DNA from: Vibrio sp. Hep-1b-8
GTDB taxonomy: Bacteria; Pseudomonadota; Gammaproteobacteria; Enterobacterales; Vibrionaceae
Direction: 5' to 3'
NCBI RefSeq assembly: GCF_006124995.1
Contig: NZ_QEWN01000127.1
Location: forward strand, 1-64,000
Length of the DNA: 64,000 bases
Shown here: positions 47,674-57,012 of the stretch, one piece after another
How the letters are laid out: each line of letters begins with the position of its first letter
How positions within the stretch are numbered: position 1 is the first letter of the stretch
Made by a program: the position numbers and the translations under genes
Notes under the pieces: model-generated
What the model was told of the DNA's origin: nothing
Databases searched by the model: none
What the model saw: only the letters and a program-made list of their open reading frames with translations

Positions 47674-49110
47674 TTATTTTGTAGGGAACGTTTTGTAACG
47701 AACACCCATCATCTGTTCCATACAGTGAACAACTTGGCAGCTGTAGCCGAATTCGTTGTCGTACCAAATGTACAGAACACAACGGTTATCTTGAGCAATC
47801 GTCGCCGCGCCATCAACGACACCAGCAAAACGAGAACCAACAAGGTCAGTTGATACGATTTCAGTAGATTCAGTGTAATCGATTTGCGCCGCTAGCTCAG
47901 AGGTCAAAGCGATTTCACGTAGGTAGTTGTTCAACTCTTCCTTGTTAGTCCCTTTTTCTAGGTTAAGGTTTGCAACAGCCATAGAGACGTTAGGCGTTGG
48001 TACTCGAATTGCGTTACCAGTTAGCTTACCTGCTAGTTCAGGTAGTGCTTTAGCAACCGCTTTCGCTGCACCCGTTTCAGTCAATACCATGTTTAGCGAA
48101 GCGCTACGACCACGACGCTCTCCTGAGTGGAAATTGTCAATTAGGTTTTGGTCGTTAGTGAACGAGTGAACGGTTTCAATGTGACCAGAAGTGACAGTGT
48201 ATTTATCATTGATCGCTTTTAGTACCGGAGTAATAGCGTTCGTTGTACAGCTCGCCGCAGAAATAATCGTGTCTTCAGGTTGAATAACGCTGTCGTTAAC
48301 ACCAAACACAACGTTCTTAATGTCGCCTTTGCCTGGAGCCGTCAGCAGAACTTTTTCTGCGCCGTTACACTCTAGGTGCTGGCTCAGACCTTCAGCATCA
48401 CGCCATACACCTGTGTTATCAACAACGAGAGCGTTGTTGATGCCATAGCTGGTGTAATCCACTTCTTGTGGTTTGTTTGCGTAGATAAACTGGATGAAGT
48501 TGCCATTTGCAATGATTGCTTTGCGCTCTTCATCAACAATGATGCTGCCATTGAACTGACCGTGAACAGAATCACGACGTAGCAAGCTGGCGCGTTTTTC
48601 TAGATCGCCTTTTTTACCACCACGAACGACAACGGCTTTTAATCTTAGTGGGTAGCCTGGGCCGCTTTTCTCAACAAGTAGACGAGTAAGCAGACGACCT
48701 ATACGACCAAAGCCGTAAAGCACGACGTCACGTGGTTCCGTAACGCTCTTGCCATCCATAGCACCCATTAGAGCAGTGTGAAGGAAATCCTTTACGCCAT
48801 GCTCATCATCTCGTCCTTTCCAGAACTCGTGCGCAAGCTGACCAACGTCGACACGACATGGTGACAGTTCCATTTCAGATAACGCTTTAATCAGTGGAAG
48901 AGTTTGTTCTGGGGTAAGAGAAGTACCTGTGTAACGGCGTGCTAGACGGTGAGTTTTGATGATATCAATGGTTGCCGCGTTGACTAGTGTTTTACCGAAA
49001 AGTAAAACTTCTACGCCTTTCTGACGGTAAAGCTGACCAAGCAGGGGAGAAATAGATTCCGCAATCGTTTGGCTAGTTTGCCAGTCTAAAAGATGTTTCT
49101 CTGGACTCAT
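47674..49110 (-). CDS. Glyceraldehyde-3-phosphate dehydrogenase-like, N-terminally extended
   Basis: The 478 residues contain a normal GAPDH starting near residue 127 (VVLYGFGRIGRLL). The catalytic Cys is C288 (SAASCTTNAITP) and the catalytic His is H315 (IETVHSFTND). WYDNEFGYSCQV lies near the end. The first 125 residues are an extra helical domain not found in the glycolytic enzyme. Vibrios carry such a long form beside the standard gapA. Its physiological direction and cofactor preference cannot be told from the sequence. Confidence 0.9.
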   Translation of the reverse strand: MSPEKHLLDWQTSQTIAESISPLLGQLYRQKGVEVLLFGKTLVNAATIDIIKTHRLARRYTGTSLTPEQTLPLIKALSEMELSPCRVDVGQLAHEFWKGRDDEHGVKDFLHTALMGAMDGKSVTEPRDVVLYGFGRIGRLLTRLLVEKSGPGYPLRLKAVVVRGGKKGDLEKRASLLRRDSVHGQFNGSIIVDEERKAIIANGNFIQFIYANKPQEVDYTSYGINNALVVDNTGVWRDAEGLSQHLECNGAEKVLLTAPGKGDIKNVVFGVNDSVIQPEDTIISAASCTTNAITPVLKAINDKYTVTSGHIETVHSFTNDQNLIDNFHSGERRGRSASLNMVLTETGAAKAVAKALPELAGKLTGNAIRVPTPNVSMAVANLNLEKGTNKEELNNYLREIALTSELAAQIDYTESTEIVSTDLVGSRFAGVVDGAATIAQDNRCVLYIWYDNEFGYSCQVVHCMEQMMGVRYKTFPTK

Positions 49111-49447
49111 GTTTCGTTTGGACCTTTCACGTTTTGGGGACTGACTCTACTTTGCTGTTGTAGGGGAGCAGGTAGAGATAAATAAACTATGTATTATTTT
49201 TGTAATTTTTATGCGGCAGGATTGTAAGGCCTAACATCTTATTCTGCTAGTAAAATTAATATGAGACCTAAAGGCTATAGATTGAGGGTGATTTGGCGAA
49301 AAATACTGTAATGAGTACGAGGGATCGCCTATTGACATTTTTAAAGGATGTGGCTTATTTCGTGATGAAAAATACTTGTCGCACATAAAATATGTAACAA
49401 GAATGCGACTTATCTCGTCTGTCTGTGATCAGGGTTGATTAATACAC
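49111..49447. other. Intergenic region upstream of the GAPDH-like gene
   Basis: There are 337 bases with the leftward promoter of the GAPDH-like gene and AT-rich sequence. No gene or structured RNA recognised. Confidence 0.45.
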
Positions 49448-49755
49448 TTAAAAGGTAAACGATACACCCGCGGAAACGACATCGACTTTAGACGCGAGCG
49501 GTTTGCTCGGATCTTGCAACTGAGTAAACTGTCCACTGATCACGTTTTGCTCTCCTGTGAACCGTTGCCATTCGAGAGATGTATTGATTTGTGGTGTCCA
49601 GTCATAACGAAATCCGACTAAGTAGCTTTCGCTGGTTCTTGAAACCCGAGCCTGACCATATTGAATATAAGGTGTGATTTTCCCAAAACGTAATCTAGCC
49701 CCGCATACCAGTTAGCACTAATATCCTTGGTTAAGATAGCTTCTGCTTGAAAGTG
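49448..49755 (-). pseudogene. Outer membrane protein relic (C-terminal fragment, frameshifted)
   Basis: On the minus strand the last about 80 codons read GKITPYIQYGQARVSRTSES, SYLVGFRYDWTPQINTSLEW and end SAGVSFTF, a typical beta-barrel C-terminus. About 15 codons further upstream (KDISANWYAG) are in another frame. Adding one G in the run at about 49695 would restore WYAGARLRFG. The 5' part is gone, and the fragment abuts the kinase relic. GlyAsp-type porin families cannot be distinguished. Confidence 0.6.
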
Positions 49756-51140
49756 CAACCACTGGCTAGCCATAACTCTTCGATTGCGATTCACAGCTTA
49801 GATTTGGTGCTTTCTGATTTGAGTTGGCTCTATTACTGGATGGAGAGAGAGGCTTGGCTGACTCAGGAAATCAACTGGTTCGGTTGGGTATACACAGATT
49901 ATGCGGAGGAGTACTTTCGTATCAGTGAAAGGCAGCAGTTCTATTTGGACAAATTTATTAATCTCGGCGCGGACTCTGAGCAGATCGATGTGCTACTCGA
50001 CATTTTTGCTAGCCGAGATTTTCAGCAAGGTCTGCTGGTTAAAGACCGACTACTGACTTTTTCACAGAGCAACAATGTGCCAGAGGGTTTCGTTGACATC
50101 ATTCAAAAGCGAAATAAAACCGTGAAACGTCAACTGATTATTTTCACCCAGCAGTTGCAAACCGAACTAAAACACGCCATCAGCAACGCGGAGCAAGCAC
50201 TGTGGTTAATCGCAATTTTAGGCGTGACCATTTTTACTGTGATGTTTACCTGGGGATATAGCACCCTGATGCGAATCAACAGCAAGCTTGCCAAAATCAT
50301 TCACGTAATGGGTCGCTTGAAAGAGAAAGATGGTGCGGAGCAGATCCCTGTCGATGGTAAAGATGAATTTTCGGCATTCGCCAGTGAGCTCAACCAAATC
50401 ATAGAACAACAAAAAGAGTATGAACAAAAACTGGTAATGGCAAAAGAAGACGCTGAGGCAGCCAGCCGAGCAAAAAGTATCTTTCTTGCCAATATGTCCC
50501 ATGAGATTCGCACGCCCCTAAACGGAATTATTGGCATGGCGGAAATACTCTCGGATAGCCATCTATCGAGCAGCCAGAAAGAGATTTTGTCGGACATTGA
50601 TACCTCGTCTCATGCCCTGCTAGTGCTGATCAACGATATTTTAGATTTGTCTAAGATTGAATCTGGAAACCTGGTGCTATCAATTCACAGCGTCAGTTTA
50701 CGAGAAATGGTGTTTGACACAATTAATATGATTAGTTCAAAAGCGCTAAAGCAGGACGTCGAATTGAAAGTTGAGTTCGCGGATGATCTTCCTAACCATA
50801 TTGATATCGATGACTTTCGCTTTAAACAAGTTCTGATGAACTTGCTCAGTAATGCGGTGAAGTTCACCCAACAGGGAGCGGTCAGTGTTGAAGTGGCAGC
50901 ACAGGAAGGGTTCCTCGTTTGTCATGTTGCTGACAGTGGGGTAGGCATTTCACAGGAAAAGTTGAGTGAAATTTTCAAGCCATTTACTCAAGAGGATGGC
51001 AGTATTACACGCCGATTATTGCCTTGACGGCTAGCGTATTGCCTGAAGAAATTCAGAATTGTTTTGGCGTTGGTATGGACGCTTATCTGCCTAAACCCTA
51101 CAAATCACAACAATTGTTTGAGACCTTAGATTTTAATTAA
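49747..51140 (+). pseudogene. Hybrid sensor histidine kinase, 5'-truncated and internally deleted
   Basis: The intact-looking part has a half periplasmic sensor region, one membrane helix (about residues 152-174) and HAMP-like helix. The H-box is NMSHEIRTPLNGIIGMAEIL, the N-box QVLMNLLSNAVKFTQQGAVS, and DSGVGIS is followed by FKPFTQEDGSITR. The frame then breaks. After a frameshift the end of a receiver domain is read (TPIIALTASVLPEEIQNCFG, GMDAYLPKPYKSQQLF) up to a TAA at 51140. The second G box and the phospho-acceptor half of the receiver are missing. The first membrane helix is also absent, and the start MKVQPLAS is probably derived from the junction with the neighbouring relic. Confidence 0.75.
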
Positions 51141-51586
51141 GGTTGACCAAGTTCGCTCAATGGCAGCCAGTTCACTTTTACGCCGGCTTGCAAAAACATC
51201 TCTTGGCTTACGGTGATTTTGTCTCCCCAACGGGATAGAAAGTCAGCTGTTTGCTCAGGGCAGTGGACTGCGGAAATACCTGTCTGGATAATTTTAGCGG
51301 CGCAATTCGGGCAAGGAAAGTGAGTTACCCAGATTTCACATCCATCTAAATCACGTTTAGCAAACAAAATGGCGTTTTCTTCTGCGTGAAGCGTTTTCAA
51401 ATATTTCATCTCTCGATCATCGGTCATCGCGCTATCGGAAATACCGTGCGGGTAGCCATTGAAACCCACAGAGACAATTCGGTTCTGTTTAGTAATAACG
51501 GCGCCAACCTGAGTAGACGGATCTTTACTCCAAGAGCCGACTAATTCCGCCATTTGGTAAAAACGTTGAGCCCACTTAGAAATCAT
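51137..51586 (-). CDS. dCMP deaminase-like zinc deaminase
   Basis: The 149 residues have the zinc deaminase motifs TLHAEENAI (His ligand and catalytic Glu) and PCPNCAAKI (two Cys ligands). FNGYPHGISDS and DPSTQVGAV are as in dCMP deaminases of the ComE type. It would convert dCMP to dUMP. The 3' end overlaps the kinase relic by four bases. Free cytidine or other nucleotide substrates cannot be excluded. Confidence 0.88.
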   Translation of the reverse strand: MISKWAQRFYQMAELVGSWSKDPSTQVGAVITKQNRIVSVGFNGYPHGISDSAMTDDREMKYLKTLHAEENAILFAKRDLDGCEIWVTHFPCPNCAAKIIQTGISAVHCPEQTADFLSRWGDKITVSQEMFLQAGVKVNWLPLSELGQP

Positions 51587-51795
51587 TGAGTCTGTCCTCT
51601 AAAAGATATCGGCCTAGAATTGAACTAGGTTAATTGAGTTCTGTGATATTGATCTGGTCATAATATCCTAATTTAAGTGCAGTTAGTCCAGAAAAAAGCG
51701 CTGCTGTTTGGTGGATTCACTCTCGTACAAGGAGGCTTAGTGATCCAAGTCACTTTATCAAAATAGAAGAATGCAGTGATGCGCCTGTCACCTTA

Positions 51796-51811
51796 TGCGA
51801 GATCTCTCACA
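51796..51811. promoter_or_regulatory. VarA/UvrY (GacA) box upstream of the Csr sRNA
   Basis: TGCGAGATCTCTCACA is a near-perfect palindrome and matches the UvrY/GacA site TGTGAGAGATCTCTTACA closely on the opposite strand. It lies about 170-180 bases before the inferred sRNA start, the usual distance for csrB/rsmZ genes. Confidence 0.75.
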
Positions 51812-51971
51812 AGATCGTGAGCATTGAGAGCTTGGTTGTTTGAGAAAAACAGTAAAGTTAATCGTAACTTATTAATATTAAGTGTTTTGTATGTTTCTTG
51901 AGCAAAGGAAAAGTTATCAAAAATGAAAATTTACCCGTTGTGAAAAAATACCGTTCGCTTAATCTTAATTC

Positions 51972-52216
51972 GTCGGCAGGATGCAGACACGGAACAGGAA
52001 AGACCCAAGGATAGGTCATCTTCAGGAAGAAGATTCGATTATTCAGGATGAATAATTGGCATGGAAAGCGAAGGACACCGCTAGGAAGGCGATGATAAGG
52101 AAAGTGCTGAAGGATTCAGCGTACTATCAAGGAATAGATGCAGGGAGCACCTATTAGTAGCCGGATTGCTGCGAGTAAGAATAGACCCCACTAGGCGAAA
52201 GCTTAGTGGGGTTTTC
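51972..52216 (+). ncRNA. csrB: CsrB/C/D-family sRNA (CsrA-sequestering)
   Basis: I count 14 GGA motifs in about 215 bases, ten of them AGGA, and many sit in hairpin loops. Examples are GACC-CAAGGATA-GGTC, ATCTTC-AGGAA-GAAGAT, TTATTCA-GGA-TGAATAA, CTGAA-GGA-TTCAG and TGC-AGGGA-GCA. It ends in a strong intrinsic terminator. This is the design of CsrB-type RNAs, which bind many CsrA dimers. TTGTGA at 51938 and TTAATCTTAATT near 51959 are possible -35/-10 regions. Vibrios have three such RNAs (CsrB, C, D). Which one this is cannot be told, so the symbol is only a family label. Confidence 0.85.
52185..52216. terminator. Terminator of the Csr sRNA, shared with codA
   Basis: ACCCCACTA and TAGTGGGGT form a 9-bp stem with a ten-base loop, followed by TTTCTT. 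The codA stop begins at the next base, so the hairpin may also end the convergent codBA transcript. Confidence 0.9.
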
Positions 52217-53494
52217 TTAGCGTTTGAACGTCACGCTTTCAGTACTATCCAAATGTATTTCCGTTGTTGCAGGTTGAGTTTGTGCAATGATCTTACCTGC
52301 GCGTACAGAGTATCGAACAGGAACTTGGCGTCGGACGGCATCAAAACCATTCTCAGCAGGTAGAATCAGCAAGCTGCCAGGTTTATCGACTTCGATGCCA
52401 TGCTTGTCGGTAATGTTCAGCGTACGTGCTGAGTTGGTGCTTATGAGATCTAAACTGTTGTTGATTTGCTCGTAACCCATCACCTGGCAAACATGCAGCC
52501 CCATGTGAAGCACTTGTAGCATATTCGCCGTGCCCAACGGATACCAAGGGTCAAATACATCATCGTGCCCAAAGCAGACATTGATATTGGCTGCCAGCAT
52601 CTCCTTAACTCGCGTGACACCGCGACGCTTAGGGTAGTCATCAAAGCGTCCTTGAAGATGAATATTGACCAAAGGATTCGCAACAAAGTTGATGCCAGAC
52701 ATACGCAGTAAACGGAACAGGCGAGAAGCGTAAGCACCGTTGTATGACCCCATAGCCGTGGTATGACTTGCCGTCACCTTGTGACCCATCTGATATTTAT
52801 GTGCGAGCGCTGCTAAGGTTTCTACAAAGCGCGACTGTTCGTCATCAATTTCGTCACAGTGAACATCAATCAAGCAATCGTATTTTCGTGCTAACTCGAA
52901 GGCATAATGCAGAGATTCAATGCCATATTCGCGAGTGAACTCGAAATGAGGGATTGCGCCAATCACGTCGGCACCTAATTGTACTGCCTGTTCCATCAAC
53001 TCTTTACCGTTTGGGTAGGAGAGTATTCCTTCTTGCGGAAAAGCGACGATTTGAATATCAACCCATGGTTTCATCTCTTCACGCAACTCAACCATCGCTT
53101 TTAGCGCAGTCAGTGTTGGATCTGATACGTCAACGTGGGTACGGACGTGTTGGACACCATTGGCAATTTGCCATTTCAGAGTCTGTTTAGCGCGTGTTTT
53201 GACATCGTCAATAGAAAGCAATTCTTTGCGCTCAGCCCAGCGTTCAATCCCCTCAAACAAAGTGCCTGAAATATTCCAGTTAGGCTCACCTGCGGTTTGG
53301 GTGGTATCTAAGTGAACATGTGGTTCACAAAACGGCGCAACAGCTAATCCACCTTCTGCGTCGAGAAGATTTCCTTGGTAAGCCAAATCAGTATCGTTGT
53401 CTAAGATCTGCTTAAATTGACCGTCTTCAATCAGGATCTGCTTCAAACCCTCTTGGTCTGGTAGTGTTACGTTTTTGATCAATAGCGTTGTCAT
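52217..53494 (-). CDS. codA: Cytosine deaminase
   Basis: The 425-residue amidohydrolase converts cytosine to uracil and ammonia. Metal ligands appear in [23 protein letters not shown] (with the catalytic Glu in HCDE), [15 protein letters not shown] and [14 protein letters not shown]. The length and order match E. coli CodA. It follows codB by nine bases. Confidence 0.96.
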   Translation of the reverse strand: MTTLLIKNVTLPDQEGLKQILIEDGQFKQILDNDTDLAYQGNLLDAEGGLAVAPFCEPHVHLDTTQTAGEPNWNISGTLFEGIERWAERKELLSIDDVKTRAKQTLKWQIANGVQHVRTHVDVSDPTLTALKAMVELREEMKPWVDIQIVAFPQEGILSYPNGKELMEQAVQLGADVIGAIPHFEFTREYGIESLHYAFELARKYDCLIDVHCDEIDDEQSRFVETLAALAHKYQMGHKVTASHTTAMGSYNGAYASRLFRLLRMSGINFVANPLVNIHLQGRFDDYPKRRGVTRVKEMLAANINVCFGHDDVFDPWYPLGTANMLQVLHMGLHVCQVMGYEQINNSLDLISTNSARTLNITDKHGIEVDKPGSLLILPAENGFDAVRRQVPVRYSVRAGKIIAQTQPATTEIHLDSTESVTFKR

Positions 53495-53503
53495 GATACT
53501 TCC

Positions 53504-54742
53504 TTACGCTGCTTGTGTTTTCAGCGCGTATTTGTTGAATAGTGGGTTTAGAAGTGCGTAGCAAAGTGCACCGCCAAGTACAGCGTTTAGCGGTACTATT
53601 CCCGGAATAAATTTACCTGCCGCAACGCCAACGGCTACAGCAACAATACCAGCCCAGTTAACGGTTTTGAATTGGGCATTTGCAAAGTTTTCATAACGTT
53701 TACGGTTGATGATAAAGTCAGCAATGATTACGCCGCCAATTGGTGGGATTGCAGTCGATAAGAAGGTTAACCAGCCGACGAAGTTATTGTATAACCACAA
53801 AGCGAATATCGTTCCTACTATGCCGTTGACTATAGACATTATGGTGCTTGAACGGCCTGTAATGTTAGAGAAGCCTAGTCCCGATGCATATAGGGCGTTT
53901 TCATTGGTCGTCCAGATATTTAGACCCAGAACAATGATAGCCGGGATCAGTAATCCTTGCGCAATCATCACATCAGAAATGTCCGCTTGACCTGTTGCCG
54001 CCGCTCCTGCTGCACCAAAGATAAACATCAGTGAGTTACCAATAAAAAACGCCACCATGGTCACCAGTACCGCGCCAGCTGGCTTTTTACCAAAACGAAC
54101 GAAATCGGCGGTCAAGGTACCAGCACTGATGAACGAACCTACTACCATTGCCAACGCCACTGAGAAGTCCATCGGGGTTTCAGGCTCAATAAGTTGCAGT
54201 TGTGCCAATCCGCCAACACTGTCTACTGCCATAGACACAGAGTAACTACCAAGGATAGCAATTGCCGGTACCGCAACCGCTGAAAGTACCATTAACGCTT
54301 TAATTCCGAAGTAAACCGTTGCAGTCATTAACAGGCCAGAGATGATAATCAAGGTGTTGGTGTCAATTCCCGTTGCTTTATGAACTGGAATGGCAAACAT
54401 GGCAACACCGACACCAAACCAGCCCACTTGAGTGCCACCTAATAGAGCGGATGGAAGCCATGAGCCTTTAGTACCAAATGAGAAACGTGCAAGAAGGTGA
54501 GTAGAGAGACCAGTAGAAGCGCCGATGTAGCCGAGAAAAGAAGTGTAAATGCCAAGAATGAGGTTACCAATTAGGACTGCGAGGAAGAAATCGTCAAATG
54601 AGAGCCCCGTACCAAGTGAACCGCCTGTCCACATACTTGCGGAGAAAAATGTCAGTCCCAACATGACCATGGTCAGTGAAGCAACCCCTTTTCTCGCTGT
54701 GTCCGGTACTGGTCCAAGACTGTAGTTATTGTCCGCAGCCAT
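53504..54742 (-). CDS. codB: Cytosine permease
   Basis: The 412-residue NCS1-family transporter has about 12 membrane helices. Motifs at the start include NNYSLGPVPDTARKGVASLT and MWTGGSLGTGLSFDDFF, as in CodB. GGAGGTTATAG precedes the ATG. It is the first gene of codBA. The upstream region has a PurR box at 55057. Confidence 0.96.
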   Translation of the reverse strand: MAADNNYSLGPVPDTARKGVASLTMVMLGLTFFSASMWTGGSLGTGLSFDDFFLAVLIGNLILGIYTSFLGYIGASTGLSTHLLARFSFGTKGSWLPSALLGGTQVGWFGVGVAMFAIPVHKATGIDTNTLIIISGLLMTATVYFGIKALMVLSAVAVPAIAILGSYSVSMAVDSVGGLAQLQLIEPETPMDFSVALAMVVGSFISAGTLTADFVRFGKKPAGAVLVTMVAFFIGNSLMFIFGAAGAAATGQADISDVMIAQGLLIPAIIVLGLNIWTTNENALYASGLGFSNITGRSSTIMSIVNGIVGTIFALWLYNNFVGWLTFLSTAIPPIGGVIIADFIINRKRYENFANAQFKTVNWAGIVAVAVGVAAGKFIPGIVPLNAVLGGALCYALLNPLFNKYALKTQAA

Positions 54743-55221
54743 CTATAACCTCCGCAAATAGAATGATGATGAAAATTTGTCAGTATATTTTAGGTAAACG
54801 GCGCGTATTATGTTGATATTTAGTTTTCTGTCAATTCTCTAGGTGATTTTTTTGAATAAATTCCTTATATGTTTATTTTAAGTGCATTAAAAACAATGCG
54901 TTATTGTTTTTGTTTTTTATGTTTATTTCACATTTAAGATGAATTTAGCTGAACTTAAATCTGATAAATTTCACGCAAATATGAATTTTTCGTATAAGTT
55001 GCCATATATGGCATTCTGTAATTAGTGTTTGCTGGTGCTAGCCATTCTCTTCAGATAAGCAAACGTTTTCTTATCATCATTGCGCTTTGTTCTAATATGG
55101 GTGGTTAATTTTCGATCTTTGAGTGGTGTTAATGTTGGTTTGTTGGGTGGATTTGGTTTAAAGGTTAAAAAAAGAATGTTTCTGATGTAGAGAGCCGATG
55201 GTTTGAGTCAGTTCTTCATAT
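54743..55221. other. codBA upstream region
   Basis: This AT-rich non-coding stretch holds the PurR box and the codB promoter. If PurR acts at the promoter, the codBA leader would be about 300 bases long. I found no purine riboswitch pattern in it. Confidence 0.5.
55057..55072. promoter_or_regulatory. PurR operator
   Basis: AAGCAAACGTTTTCTT fits the PurR consensus ANGCAANCGNTTNCNT at every fixed position. E. coli codBA is repressed by PurR, and the site lies upstream of codB here. Confidence 0.8.
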
Positions 55222-55256
55222 AACAAAAAGGCCAATCTCAAGTTCGGAGATTGGCC
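55222..55256 (-). terminator. Terminator downstream of mgtE
   Basis: GGCCAATCTC and GAGATTGGCC form a 10-bp stem with a 7-base loop, followed by CTTTTTG on the minus strand. It lies about 215 bases after the mgtE stop. Confidence 0.85.
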
Positions 55257-55469
55257 GCTATAAATGTGAACAAATCAGGTTCACTAACAACGTCAGTTGG
55301 CTAGGTGACCCTCGGCTTAAAAAGGGTCAAGCATACTATTGCAGTATATGTGCCAGTTTTAATAGCGACTAATTGCGCTAAAACGGCGGGTATTTGCAGA
55401 TATTTACGCTTTCTTTTTGCATATTGAAATTGCAAAATGCAACTAATATCATATTTGCTAATTCTGCCT
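55257..55469 (-). other. mgtE 3' untranslated region with conserved-looking hairpin
   Basis: Between the mgtE stop and its terminator there are about 210 bases. On the minus strand TCACCTAGCCAAC and GTTGTTAGTGA can form an imperfect hairpin about 30 bases before the terminator stem. I have an impression that this motif recurs in Vibrio genomes but cannot check it. A processed 3' sRNA is possible. Confidence 0.35.
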
Positions 55470-56816
55470 TTACAGCATGACCAAACTCGCTGTGCCAAGA
55501 AAAGCAAAGAAGCCAACGACGTCCGTGACTGTGGTGAGGATTACAGAGCCCGCAAGAGCGGGATCCAACTTAAGTTTATCCAGTGCGATTGGAATCAGCA
55601 CCCCGAACATAGCAGCGGTAATAATGTTGACTATGATGGCTAAGGCGATCGTTGCCCCGAGGATTGATGATTGAAACCATAAGCCAGCAATCGCGCCGAT
55701 GATCAATGCCCACAGCAGTCCGTTGATCGAACCAATGCCAATTTCATTTTTAAGTAGCGCCCAACGGTTACCCGTTGTGATCTGGTTAAGAGCCATAGCG
55801 CGGATCATCAGGGTAAGGGTTTGGCTACCTGCGATACCGCCCATTGAGGCAACAATCGGCATTAGAACCGCCAATGCCACGACTTGGGCGATGACATCTT
55901 CAAACAGGCCGATGGTGACAGAGGCTAAAATCGCCGTCATTAGGTTGATACCAAGCCAAACCCCACGTTTCTGTGAGCTCTTTACAACCGGAGCGAACAG
56001 GTCATCGCCTTCGTCCATACCGGTACCGGCCATTAATCGCGCTTCGTAGATTTCGCGTTGGCTGCTTAGAGCAAATTGCCAATCTATTTCACCAACCAGC
56101 AATTGTGATTCGTCAGTGACGGGCATAACGGGTAGAGGGGAGTGCTCCAAAGCATCGATACTTTCCGCCAAACTCAGCTTAGCACTGAGGGGCACGATAT
56201 TGTCTAATGCGAGATTTTTCAGTCTCTCAACAGGATAAGCACGGAGTAGATCAATGTAACTTACCATGCCACGGAACTGTTTAGCTTTATTGATTAAGTA
56301 GATTTGTTGCGGTGCATCATAGCTGTATCGCTCCATCAACCCTTTCGCTTTTTCGACCGAAATACTAAAAGGTAATGTCACCACTTTACGTTCTGCCCAA
56401 CGACCTAATTCATCGTCTTGGTACTGGTTTGCTTGGTCGTAGAGCTCAAGTTCGTCCTTCTCAATTAACTGCAAGGCTTCATTAATGATCTCTTTAGGAA
56501 GAGAATCGGCCCATTCGATAAGCGATAAGTTGTCGAGTTTTGCTAGAGTGAGCTTCAACTCGGTTTCAGAAAGCTGGTCGATAATAGAATGACGTACTTC
56601 AGCACGGGCATCGGTCAATGCATCGATATGCAGTTCAAGAGGGAGACTGCGCCATAAACGCACACGATCCTCTAGGGGAAAGGCTTCAAGAACCAGTGCA
56701 ATAGAGCCGGAATCTAAACCAAGTTCGATCGCGTTATTAAGAATGCTAATCTGATCGGCTTCATCTGCTTGCGCGATCTGCGCAATAAGGGTGGAGAGAT
56801 CTTGGAACTGGCTCAC
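55470..56816 (-). CDS. mgtE: Magnesium transporter MgtE
   Basis: The 448 residues have the N-terminal superhelical MgtE_N domain (about 20-130) and two CBS domains (about 135-255, YDAPQQIYLINKAKQFRGMV). Five membrane helices follow, with the family motifs PIVASMGGIAGSQTLTLMIR and DPALAGSVILTTVTDVVGFF. The cytosolic domains sense Mg2+ and close the channel. The start is by position. Confidence 0.95.
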   Translation of the reverse strand: MSQFQDLSTLIAQIAQADEADQISILNNAIELGLDSGSIALVLEAFPLEDRVRLWRSLPLELHIDALTDARAEVRHSIIDQLSETELKLTLAKLDNLSLIEWADSLPKEIINEALQLIEKDELELYDQANQYQDDELGRWAERKVVTLPFSISVEKAKGLMERYSYDAPQQIYLINKAKQFRGMVSYIDLLRAYPVERLKNLALDNIVPLSAKLSLAESIDALEHSPLPVMPVTDESQLLVGEIDWQFALSSQREIYEARLMAGTGMDEGDDLFAPVVKSSQKRGVWLGINLMTAILASVTIGLFEDVIAQVVALAVLMPIVASMGGIAGSQTLTLMIRAMALNQITTGNRWALLKNEIGIGSINGLLWALIIGAIAGLWFQSSILGATIALAIIVNIITAAMFGVLIPIALDKLKLDPALAGSVILTTVTDVVGFFAFLGTASLVML

Positions 56817-56968
56817 TAACTACCTCGTTGTTTATACGGAGATTCTGTTTATCACGGTAGTTGAAATTAGCAGAAAAACAATACACTAGCGAGTCACAGA
56901 CAGTAGTTTGAGCATTGGATTGAGGTTGAGTGGACGTTTTTAAGCCATATTAATCGCTGGTGAACCAA

Positions 56969-56998
56969 ATACCGCCAGACGGGCTGGCGGTATATTTG
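56969..56998 (-). terminator. Hairpin terminator after the HlyD-like gene
   Basis: ATACCGCCAG and CTGGCGGTAT form a perfect 10-bp stem with an ACGGG loop. The T tract on the minus strand is poor (TTTGGTT). Confidence 0.6.
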
Positions 56999-57012
56999 TG
57001 TCCTTGCAGTGA

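Noticed and set aside
54743..55056. Purine riboswitch in the codBA leader
   Set aside because: No three-way-junction pattern or conserved loop bases found.
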